DNA of 13,029 nt from Clostridiales bacterium. Lineage in GTDB: Bacteria; Bacillota; Clostridia; Oscillospirales; Oscillospiraceae. The stretch spans positions 1 to 13,029 of the forward strand of contig SFLH01000019.1 of assembly GCA_004554585.1 (NCBI GenBank), given 5' to 3'. The translations under genes were made by a program, and so were the position numbers. Shown one piece after another: positions 1-5,577 of the stretch. The notes beneath the pieces were generated by a model, which worked only from the letters and a program-made list of their open reading frames with translations, made no database searches and was not told the DNA's origin. Every line of letters begins with the position of its first letter. Within the stretch, counting starts at the first letter, position 1.

Positions 1-1
1 G

Positions 2-2704
2 ACCGGCACTCAGCTGGCTAAGATGCTGCTGGTCTCCCTGGGCTATGACGCCGACAAGGAAGGCTATCTGGACGACACCTCTTGGGCCGTCAACGTCAAT
101 GCCGATGCTGCCAGCGCTGGCCTGTATGCCGGTGTCGAGAGCATCGACATGAATGCCGCTCTGACCCGTGACAACGCCGCTCAGATGATTTGGAACGCTC
201 TGCAGGCCAACACCGTGAAATATTCCATTCTCGGCGGCCTGACTGAGACCAGCACCACCCTGCTGCAGAAGGCTTTTGGTAAGGACCATGATACCACCAC
301 TGGCATCCTGACCGACATCTTCTACAACCAGGATACTAAGGTGTATACTTACACCGTGAACGCTTGCGACAGTTCCGCTAAGCTTACCGATGAGGACGGC
401 ATCCAGTTCAAGTCCACCGTTGATTACTCTGACCTGTTCGCTATGAACGTCAAGGTTCTGTATGACGACAACAACGCTCTGTGCATCCGCACCGACAAGG
501 GCGGCGTTGTTGTGGAAGGCGTTTGGGGCGATATCGATGATGTCTGGAACGCCCACTTCAACACCATCACCGTCGACGGCCAGAAGTATACTCTGGACAA
601 TGTGGCCAAGGACATGGATGAGCTGTGGGACAGCACCTGCGGCTACAACCGTTATGGCCAGCTGAACGAGAGATATACTGGTGCTTATACCGATCCTGAT
701 ATTGATCGCTATGGCCTCCGGAACAGCGATCCTAAATTTGAACCCCACGTCCAGTATTCCTTCGTGGGCATCGACCAGGATGGCGGCGGTGACATCGACG
801 TATTCGTCGTGTATCCCTATGTTGTCCTGAGAAGCGACCGCACCCTGACCAACTCCTTCCAGACCAATGTGATTGAGTGGGATGATGCCAGCATGGTCGT
901 GGCGAACACCAACAGCTATTGGGCTCAGGACTATGGCCTGATGCGCGATCTGGGCATCCGTGTCAGCAACCGGACTGGTTCCAATGTGGTCGAGTATGAT
1001 GATGTTCTCGTCAACGGCACCGTGGCTGAGAACGGCTATGTGATGGGTGTTCCCGCACAGTATACCGCTACTGGCATCGACACCTATACCGTGCTGGATA
1101 TCCAGTCCGCTGCTGCTACCAGCCTGAACAGCGCTGACCGCATGATTACCCTGGGCAACACCGAGTATGACGGCACCCTGCTGGATTGGATCAACCCCGT
1201 CTCCACCATCTCCCTGGGTGAGACTTATGCCTTCGTGGAAGTCAACGGCTATCTGTTCATCGTGGACGGCAACAGCATCGCTCCTGTGACCGATGAGTAT
1301 GTGGTAGTCACCAAGACCGCCCTGGCTCCTCAGGGCGCTGATAAGCTCTGGGAGACTGAGATCCTCAAGACCGATGGCACTACCGAAACTGTCAACGTCT
1401 ATGTTTCCATGAACGACCAGCACGTTGGCCCTGAGGTTGGTTCCCTGTATACTGTTCGTACCGACCTGGATGGCAACTATGAGCTGATCGCTGTGCCTTA
1501 CGGCACCAAGACCGCCGATAGCGAAGTGACCAACTTTGATGTCCAGCAAGCCTATAAGAATGGTGCTACCCTGAACAATGAGCTCAACGCTGTTTGGTCT
1601 AATCCCGGTCATTGGGAGTACGAAGCTCAGTACGTCGGCAGAGTAGATGCTGCCACTAATAATATCTACGATGCGGCTGGCAACCAGATTCGGAACTCCT
1701 TTACTACCGAGGATTATAACCTGGCCATTGAGCTTACCAGCACAGTTACAAACGGAAATGTTGTTTATTACAATATCACCGGTGTGAAGGATGGCGTTTC
1801 TCCTGTTCAGTATGAAGCTAGCAGAGTTAGCGGTACTACTGGTGACGTGGCTCTGAACGCCAATGGATATGACCTTTATGCTGGTACCTATTACTATGCC
1901 ATCAAGGCTACTTGGATTGAACCCTCTGGTTTCGGTTGGGAAGTTGTTAACCCTGGCACTGTTAATATGTACACCGACGATCCCACCCTGGCCTTCTACA
2001 AGTTCAACGACATGACTTCCAGCGCTGACACCAACTCTCGTTACTACATCGAGGATGACGCTGTTATCTTCGTGTACAACAGAATGATGGACGAGTACAG
2101 TGTTGTGAGCGGCGCTGATCTGGCCAGCTTGGATGTCAATGAGGTGGTCACCTGGGCTTTCACTGGCGCTACGGCTAAGGTTGTCAACGGCACTCCCACT
2201 GTGGATCTGGGCTACGTAGCTGTGAACAACGACCCTGATGAGACCCTGGTCTATGCCTATGTTAACAGCAACCCCATTCGTACTCTCAACGAAAATGGTA
2301 ACCACATCCTGGTGGTGGATGTGATGCTGGAGAATGGTGAGACCGTCACCCTGACCAGCAAGGAGTATGCCAACGAGAACGATTCTGATCTGATGCGGCT
2401 TTACAACGCCCTGCGGCCTGAAGATAGAACTGCCAATGGCATCTATCAGCTGATCGTGGACGGCTCCACTCTGGTTGATATCAAGGACTACAATCCTGCT
2501 GACTCCTATACTGTTGAAGCTAAGCTGTACAACGGCGTGATTAAGCTGAAAGACAAGGCAGGAGTGACCAAGGACTACTTCGTTTCTACCGATACTGTCT
2601 TCATCCCTGCTGACGGCGAGGTTGAGAGCATTGCTGATATCGTCAAGGGCGCTACCATCAATGCGGTGATCGACGGCGATGACGTCCTGGCCGTGATCTA
2701 CTAA
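2..2704 (+). CDS. SLH-domain surface protein, 5' end outside window
   Basis: The reading frame is open to the left edge, so the true start and signal peptide lie upstream; the first in-window ATG (position 23) is internal. The first roughly 75 residues look like the end of an S-layer homology (SLH) region: a hydrophobic L-V-S-L-G-Y stretch, then L-T-R-D-N-A-A-Q-M-I-W-N-A-L, which is the usual helix at the end of an SLH repeat. SLH domains bind pyruvylated secondary cell-wall polymers and hold proteins on the surface. The remaining 800 residues are rich in Thr, Asp, Asn, Val and Tyr with almost no Cys, as expected for an extracellular beta-rich protein; I recognise no enzyme motif. Codon choice is strongly biased (AAG over AAA, CTG for Leu, GCT and GGC), which suggests high expression, perhaps as an S-layer protein (inference). 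About 1550-1960 is visibly more AT-rich than the rest. A terminator follows 56 bases after the stop. Confidence 0.85.
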   Translation, partial: TGTQLAKMLLVSLGYDADKEGYLDDTSWAVNVNADAASAGLYAGVESIDMNAALTRDNAAQMIWNALQANTVKYSILGGLTETSTTLLQKAFGKDHDTTTGILTDIFYNQDTKVYTYTVNACDSSAKLTDEDGIQFKSTVDYSDLFAMNVKVLYDDNNALCIRTDKGGVVVEGVWGDIDDVWNAHFNTITVDGQKYTLDNVAKDMDELWDSTCGYNRYGQLNERYTGAYTDPDIDRYGLRNSDPKFEPHVQYSFVGIDQDGGGDIDVFVVYPYVVLRSDRTLTNSFQTNVIEWDDASMVVANTNSYWAQDYGLMRDLGIRVSNRTGSNVVEYDDVLVNGTVAENGYVMGVPAQYTATGIDTYTVLDIQSAAATSLNSADRMITLGNTEYDGTLLDWINPVSTISLGETYAFVEVNGYLFIVDGNSIAPVTDEYVVVTKTALAPQGADKLWETEILKTDGTTETVNVYVSMNDQHVGPEVGSLYTVRTDLDGNYELIAVPYGTKTADSEVTNFDVQQAYKNGATLNNELNAVWSNPGHWEYEAQYVGRVDAATNNIYDAAGNQIRNSFTTEDYNLAIELTSTVTNGNVVYYNITGVKDGVSPVQYEASRVSGTTGDVALNANGYDLYAGTYYYAIKATWIEPSGFGWEVVNPGTVNMYTDDPTLAFYKFNDMTSSADTNSRYYIEDDAVIFVYNRMMDEYSVVSGADLASLDVNEVVTWAFTGATAKVVNGTPTVDLGYVAVNNDPDETLVYAYVNSNPIRTLNENGNHILVVDVMLENGETVTLTSKEYANENDSDLMRLYNALRPEDRTANGIYQLIVDGSTLVDIKDYNPADSYTVEAKLYNGVIKLKDKAGVTKDYFVSTDTVFIPADGEVESIADIVKGATINAVIDGDDVLAVIY

Positions 2705-2760
2705 TTCCATACAGGCGACTGTATTGAATTTCCGCAGTTGCTGCGGGCAGTAGAAAACGC

Positions 2761-2794
2761 AATCCCCCCGGGCTCCGGCCCGGGGGGATTTTTT
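2761..2794 (+). terminator. Rho-independent terminator of the SLH-protein gene
   Basis: A perfect 13-bp GC-rich stem (AATCCCCCCGGGC with its complement GCCCGGGGGGATT) with a TCCG loop is followed by a run of T. A small additional dyad, CCGCAG-TTG-CTGCGG, lies just upstream at 2732-2746. It ends the upstream SLH gene and probably insulates the inserted element from it. Confidence 0.9.
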
Positions 2795-2815
2795 CGCCGT
2801 CACACGGACAAAAGA

Positions 2816-2841
2816 GGCCCCCGGGTATTTAGCCGGGTGCC
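2816..2841. repeat. Inverted repeat in the 248-bp gap left of the regulator gene
   Basis: The arms GGCCCCCGG and CCGGGTGCC pair with one mismatch around an 8-base loop. A second weak dyad, AGACAG (2846-2851) with CTGTCT (2879-2884), follows. No gene is visible between 2705 and 2952. This is where the left end of the element should lie, so these dyads may be recombinase-binding or end structures, but nothing in the sequence proves it. Confidence 0.4.
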
Positions 2842-2902
2842 CATAAGACAGTGACTTGAATGAAACCACACGCGGCGGCTGTCTGACGGGATTGGAACAT
2901 GA

Positions 2903-2951
2903 AAAAGTACACCGGATTTAGTCGGTATGGCTAAGTCCGGTGTACTTTTTT
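2903..2951 (-). terminator. Terminator of the XRE regulator gene, symmetric in both directions
   Basis: The left arm AAAAGTACACCGGA and the right arm TCCGGTGTACTTTT are complementary, with additional TTAG/CTAA pairing towards the loop. Read on the minus strand, the stem follows directly after the stop codon of the regulator gene and ends in TTTTTC. The run of T on the plus strand (2945-2951) makes it potentially bidirectional, which would shield the regulator from readthrough out of the left flank. Confidence 0.8.
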
Positions 2952-2952
2952 G

Positions 2953-3792
2953 CTATTTACGCCTTTTCCTGCCCTTTTGGTGGGGGCTTGCCTTGCCCCG
3001 CTGGTTGTAGACGCTTTTCAGATTTTTGGACTTCTCCAGAATCCCGATCAGCGTCACAAATTCCTCCGGCGTCAGCTTGTCGTAATCAATCCCCAGGCCG
3101 AGGCAGAAGGCGCGGGCCTGCTTTTCCTTTTCCGTCCCCCTGGCCGCTATGACTTCCTCCACCTTCTTCTGGAACCCGTCCGCCACCCCTTCCGCCGGGG
3201 CGGTGAGGGTATCCTTCCTGTGGGCCTCGCGTATGTCTTTCAGGATGTCCAGCAGATCGTCCCGCAGGGTGTCGCTGAAATACCCGTCCTCGGAGATGCG
3301 GCTGGCCTCCAGCGTGCGGAAGTACAGTTCATTCTCGTCCGGGTGGAACCGCTCCAGCACCATCCGCCGAACCGTGTCCATGTAGGCGTTCAGGTTGCCG
3401 ATCTGCATACTGGCAATGCGGTCAACGTAAATCTCCATATCCACCATGAAACGCCGGAACCCCTTGTGGGTGGCCAGTTCACACAGCAGCCGGTTGTTCA
3501 CTGCCCCGCTTTTCAATAACGCGATCATGTCATCACTCAAATGCAGCTCATGAAGGGCTGCGTTTGGGTGATTTTTTGTTTCCGTCAGCCCCAGCAGGTA
3601 GTCCGTGGACACCCCGTAGAATTTCGCCAGCTCCGCCACCGCAAAGGGGCTGACGTCCTTGTAATCGTCGGCCTCGTACTTGCCCAGGGCGGACTTGGAC
3701 AGCCCCGTTGCCGCCGCCAGTTCCTCCAGCGTCAGCCCCCGCTCCACCCGCAAATCCTTCAGCCGCTCCGATATGGTCAGCTTGACATACAT
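2953..3792 (-). CDS. XRE-family transcriptional regulator
   Basis: The protein has 279 residues. Residues about 6-70 form a Cro/C1-type helix-turn-helix: L-T-L-E-E-L-A-A-A-T-G-L-S-K-S-A-L-G-K-Y-E at about 20-40 is the classic helix 2-turn-helix 3 pattern, followed by F-Y-G-V-S-T-D-Y-L-L-G, a very typical end of this domain. The rest (about 75-265) is predicted helical and unfamiliar, and could be a sensing or oligomerisation domain. The C-terminus is a basic tail (K-G-R-K-R-R-K). The start at 3792 is supported by a purine-rich AAGGGGGAA site 8 bases upstream. It is transcribed away from the rest of the element, has its own terminator, and has dyads over its promoter that suggest autoregulation (inference). 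It probably controls element genes; targets are unknown. Confidence 0.85.
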   Translation of the reverse strand: MYVKLTISERLKDLRVERGLTLEELAAATGLSKSALGKYEADDYKDVSPFAVAELAKFYGVSTDYLLGLTETKNHPNAALHELHLSDDMIALLKSGAVNNRLLCELATHKGFRRFMVDMEIYVDRIASMQIGNLNAYMDTVRRMVLERFHPDENELYFRTLEASRISEDGYFSDTLRDDLLDILKDIREAHRKDTLTAPAEGVADGFQKKVEEVIAARGTEKEKQARAFCLGLGIDYDKLTPEEFVTLIGILEKSKNLKSVYNQRGKASPHQKGRKRRK

Positions 3793-3833
3793 CCCGGTAT
3801 TCCCCCTTCGCCCTGTTATTTTCTCCTGCGCCC

Positions 3834-3864
3834 ATTATAGCACACCATTTCCAAGAGCGTGGAA
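3834..3864 (-). promoter_or_regulatory. Probable promoter of the XRE regulator gene
   Basis: On the minus strand a perfect TATAAT lies at 3839-3834, 41 bases upstream of the start codon. The -35 is weak: TTCCAC, at 19-bp spacing, is the best candidate and lies inside the first operator-like dyad. A weak -35 overlapped by a dyad fits a regulated promoter. Confidence 0.6.
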
Positions 3865-3903
3865 ATTTTCGTTTTTCCGCGCGATTTCCAACCTCTTGGA
3901 TAT
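3847..3903. promoter_or_regulatory. Two operator-like dyads upstream of the XRE gene
   Basis: The first dyad has ATTTCCA and TGGAAAT arms (3847-3853 and 3860-3866) with a 6-base spacer. The second has TCCAA and TTGGA arms (3887-3891 and 3896-3900) with a 4-base spacer inside a longer imperfect AT...AT symmetry. Both share the word ATTTCCAA, and their centres are 37 bases apart. The first overlaps the likely -35 of the XRE promoter. They are candidate binding sites for that regulator. Confidence 0.5.
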
Positions 3904-4012
3904 ACGGGAGGGGCGCGGTATTTCCTCTACAATGGTCATGCGAACCTTGAAAACCGCATGACCGTCCGGGAGGGATATACCGGCTGGGGAAGTGGCCGCG
4001 AGGACAGCGGGC

Positions 4013-4039
4013 GTGCTGGGACAAAGTGTCCCAAAGCAC
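4013..4039 (+). repeat. TGGGACA hairpin, copy 1
   Basis: Outer stem GTGC (4013-4016), inner stem TGGGACA (4017-4023), loop AAG, TGTCCCA (4027-4033), two unpaired A, then GCAC (4036-4039). It is the first of three copies in the element. It lies 393 bases upstream of the next start codon and has no run of T after it, so it is not an ordinary terminator. Confidence 0.75.
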
Positions 4040-4201
4040 CCGCCGAGCGCACCAACGCCGGGCTACGCCGCTGAAAAGCAGGGGCAGGAACGGCTCCCGG
4101 GGAGAACGGCGAAACTGGCTTAAAAACAACAGGCGGATTTCAAACCATGTGAAATCCGCGAACAAAACGGAGGATTACTAACGCAATCCACACCAAAGAG
4201 C

Positions 4202-4274
4202 GTCACGCCGGGGAGCGAACACCATGCGCCGCCCAGCGTGACACTTCTCTGTTCCGTGTGAAGTCACGCGGAAC
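4202..4274 (+). promoter_or_regulatory. Possible switching leader with mutually exclusive stems
   Basis: GTCACGC occurs twice (4202-4208 and 4263-4269), and its complement GCGTGAC once between them (4236-4242). The middle segment can pair with the first copy (7 bp) or with the second (GCGTGAC, a 2-base bulge, then TTC against GAA-GTCACGC). A third stem, GTTCCGTGTG against CACGCGGAAC (4251-4260 and 4265-4274, one G-U pair, AAGT loop), competes with the second. Stems one and three can coexist; stem two excludes both. No ligand-binding class is recognised. The regulatory role is inference. Confidence 0.4.
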
Positions 4275-4431
4275 GGTAAAATGCAAAGTGCGCCCCCGTG
4301 GGCAGGGCATCACGGGGGAAATTTGGAACGGATGGGGGCGAACCCCCAAACAGCGCCCCCCGGCGCACACGCCATGCGGCAGAGGCAGGGCGGTACGCCG
4401 GAGGGCGAACAGCAAAAGGAGGGCTTATTCA

Positions 4432-4647
4432 ATGGACACGCGAAATGAAATCAAATCCTACATCGTCCGGGAGGGCATGACCATGACCGAGCTGGTGGAA
4501 AAGCTGGCGGAGCAGTACGGCTGGAGCGCCAGTGTCCCCAACCTGTCCGGCAAGCTGCGGCGGGACTCCCTGCGCTACCGGGAGGCGGTGGAACTGGCCG
4601 ACGCGCTGGGCTATGAAATCGTGTGGAAGAAACAAGGGGGGCGGTAA
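4432..4647 (+). CDS. Small helix-turn-helix-like protein ahead of resolvase
   Basis: The protein has 71 residues. The start is chosen because AAGGAGGG at 4416-4423 sits 8 bases before this ATG, while upstream in-frame codons have no such site. The sequence (E-G-M-T-M-T-E-L-V-E-K-L at about 14-25, then V-P-N-L-S-G-K-L-R-R-D-S-L-R-Y-R-E-A-V-E-L-A-D-A-L-G-Y) resembles a short Cro/XRE-like fold in which the P-N-L-S-G-K-L helix would contact DNA. I know similar small proteins next to serine resolvases in clostridial elements, where databases often give misleading names. The resolvase frame overlaps its 3' end, so the two are probably translated together. The DNA-binding role is inferred. Confidence 0.75.
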   Translation: MDTRNEIKSYIVREGMTMTELVEKLAEQYGWSASVPNLSGKLRRDSLRYREAVELADALGYEIVWKKQGGR

Positions 4648-5254
4648 TATCCCGGTCTACGGCTATATCCGCGTCAGTACGCGGGAACAATGTGAGGACA
4701 GGCAGCTCATCGCCCTGCGGGAGATGGCGGTGCCGGAGGGCAACATCTACCTGGACAAGCAGAGCGGCAAGGACTTCCAGCGGCCCCAGTACAGGCGGCT
4801 GGTGCGGCGCATGAAAAAAGACGACCTGCTCTACATCAAGAGCATAGACCGCCTGGGCAGGAACTATGAGGAAATATTAGAACAGTGGCGCGTTCTCACC
4901 AAGGAGAAGGGCGTGGACATCGTGGTGCTGGATATGCCCCTGCTGGACACGCGGCGGGGCAAAGACCTGATGGGGACATTCCTCAGCGACATTGTGCTGC
5001 AGGTGCTGTCCTTCGTGGCGGAGAACGAGCGCACCAACATCCGCCAGCGGCAGGCGGAGGGCATCGCGGCGGCCAAGGCCAGAGGCGTCCGCTTTGGCAG
5101 GCCGCCCAAGCCTTTGCCCGAGAACTTCCATGCGATGTATCAGGCATGGAAGGGCGGCAAAATGACCGGCACAGCGGCGGCAAGGGCCTGCGGGATGCCC
5201 CTTGCCACCTTCCGCTACCGGGCGGAGATTTACGAAAAGGCCGCTAAATTGTAA
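4613..5254 (+). CDS. Small serine recombinase (resolvase/invertase family)
   Basis: The motif V-Y-G-Y-I-R-V-S-T-R-E-Q carries the catalytic Ser. K-S-I-D-R-L-G-R-N-Y-E-E-I is the conserved arginine region, and G-T-F-L-S-D-I-V-L-Q-V-L-S-F-V-A-E-N-E-R leads into the long E helix. G-R-P-P-K and a C-terminal Hin-type helix-turn-helix (about the last 45 residues) complete the fold. It would cut and rejoin DNA at a short site, probably to resolve multimers of the element. The start is problematic. The coordinates use the nearest canonical ATG (4613), which lacks a ribosome binding site. An excellent site, AAGGGGGG (4634-4641), instead points to an ATC codon at 4649, giving 201 residues with the catalytic serine at position 10, as in Tn3/gamma-delta resolvases. 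No ATG, GTG or TTG exists there. Confidence 0.88.
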   Translation: MKSCGRNKGGGNIPVYGYIRVSTREQCEDRQLIALREMAVPEGNIYLDKQSGKDFQRPQYRRLVRRMKKDDLLYIKSIDRLGRNYEEILEQWRVLTKEKGVDIVVLDMPLLDTRRGKDLMGTFLSDIVLQVLSFVAENERTNIRQRQAEGIAAAKARGVRFGRPPKPLPENFHAMYQAWKGGKMTGTAAARACGMPLATFRYRAEIYEKAAKL

Positions 5255-5266
5255 GCGGGCGTTTTT

Positions 5267-5471
5267 ACAGGAATGTGTACCTTCTTGTAAGCCAGTATAT
5301 CATACGCCTGCAAGAATGTGTACCTTTCTGTAAATAGGGCAAAGTCCTTACACGAAGTCAGTATAGCACAGGCCGCTCCCGATTTCCATACCTTTTTCAC
5401 AAACTTGTTCGCTTTCCGGCGAATGGATCCCCCAGTGATTTTTGCTGATAAAAAGGTACACATTTTCACAG
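5267..5471. repeat. Three AATGTGTACCTT repeats, candidate resolvase site
   Basis: Copy A (5267-5290) and copy B (5310-5333) are direct repeats, identical at 20 of 24 positions and 43 bp apart. Copy C (5452-5471) is inverted; its complement CTGTGAAAATGTGTACCTTT matches B at 17 of 20 positions. A degenerate GAACGTGTAC follows at 5483-5492. Lying directly downstream of the resolvase gene, they could be subsites of a res site, or binding sites for the small helix-turn-helix protein. This assignment is inference. Confidence 0.5.
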
Positions 5472-5520
5472 AAAAGAAGGTGGAACGTGTACGAAACTAA
5501 CTGATGACTTGACCGGGCAG

Positions 5521-5545
5521 CCTATGGGACAAAGTGTCCCATAGG
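5521..5545 (+). repeat. TGGGACA hairpin, copy 2
   Basis: Outer stem CCTA (5521-5524), TGGGACA (5525-5531), loop AAG, TGTCCCA (5535-5541), TAGG (5542-5545): an uninterrupted 11-bp stem. It ends 32 bases before the cargo start codon and 15 bases before its ribosome binding site, so in the mRNA it would be a leader hairpin. No run of T follows. Confidence 0.75.
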
Positions 5546-5577
5546 GCAGAAATCACAATAAGGGAGGAACCAAGCAG

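Larger units (their letters stand above)
3793..4431. other. 639-bp gene-free, hairpin-rich region
   Basis: I see no convincing gene on either strand; the open frames here lack ribosome binding sites and known motifs. Besides the regulator promoter and dyads it holds: a perfect 9-bp hairpin GGTCATGCG/CGCATGACC (3934-3963, 12-base loop); copy 1 of the repeated TGGGACA hairpin (4013-4039); a perfect 10-bp hairpin GCGGATTTCA/TGAAATCCGC (4133-4159); an alternative-pairing segment (4202-4274); CCCCCGTG/CACGGGGG (4283-4318); and TGGGGG-CGAA-CCCCCA (4333-4348). A long untranslated leader for the downstream genes is the simplest reading, but I found no clear plus-strand promoter. Confidence 0.6.
5255..5577. 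other. 323-bp gene-free region with short repeats
   Basis: I see no gene here. It holds three copies of a word around AATGTGTACCTT (next entry). It also holds a second pair of similar words, AAGCCAGTATATCATACGCC (5289-5308) and AAGTCAGTATAGCACAGGCC (about 5355-5374), and hairpin copy 2 just before the cargo ribosome binding site. No good sigma-70 promoter for the cargo gene stands out. Confidence 0.55.

Noticed and set aside
2705..2952. tRNA gene or tRNA-end attachment site at the left boundary
   Set aside because: No cloverleaf, T-loop or CCA-end pattern is visible at either boundary; the element seems to sit in a terminator region between protein genes.
2950..3519. Plus-strand open frame (189 codons) opposite the XRE gene
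   Set aside because: It starts inside the symmetric terminator and has no domain signal, whereas the minus strand gives a textbook helix-turn-helix.
3548..4165. Open frames on both strands of the hairpin-rich region (also 3859-4074)
   Set aside because: They run through strong inverted repeats, lack ribosome binding sites and contain no recognisable motif; the region is better explained as structured non-coding DNA.
4258..4431. Upstream extension of the 71-residue protein in the same frame
   Set aside because: The extension lies across several hairpins, reads as Arg/Pro-rich low-complexity sequence, and the true start has an excellent ribosome binding site at 4416-4423.
5230..5469. Minus-strand open frame of 79 codons in the repeat region
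   Set aside because: It has no ribosome binding site, overlaps the resolvase 3' end, and its apparent internal similarity comes from the AATGTGTACC repeats.
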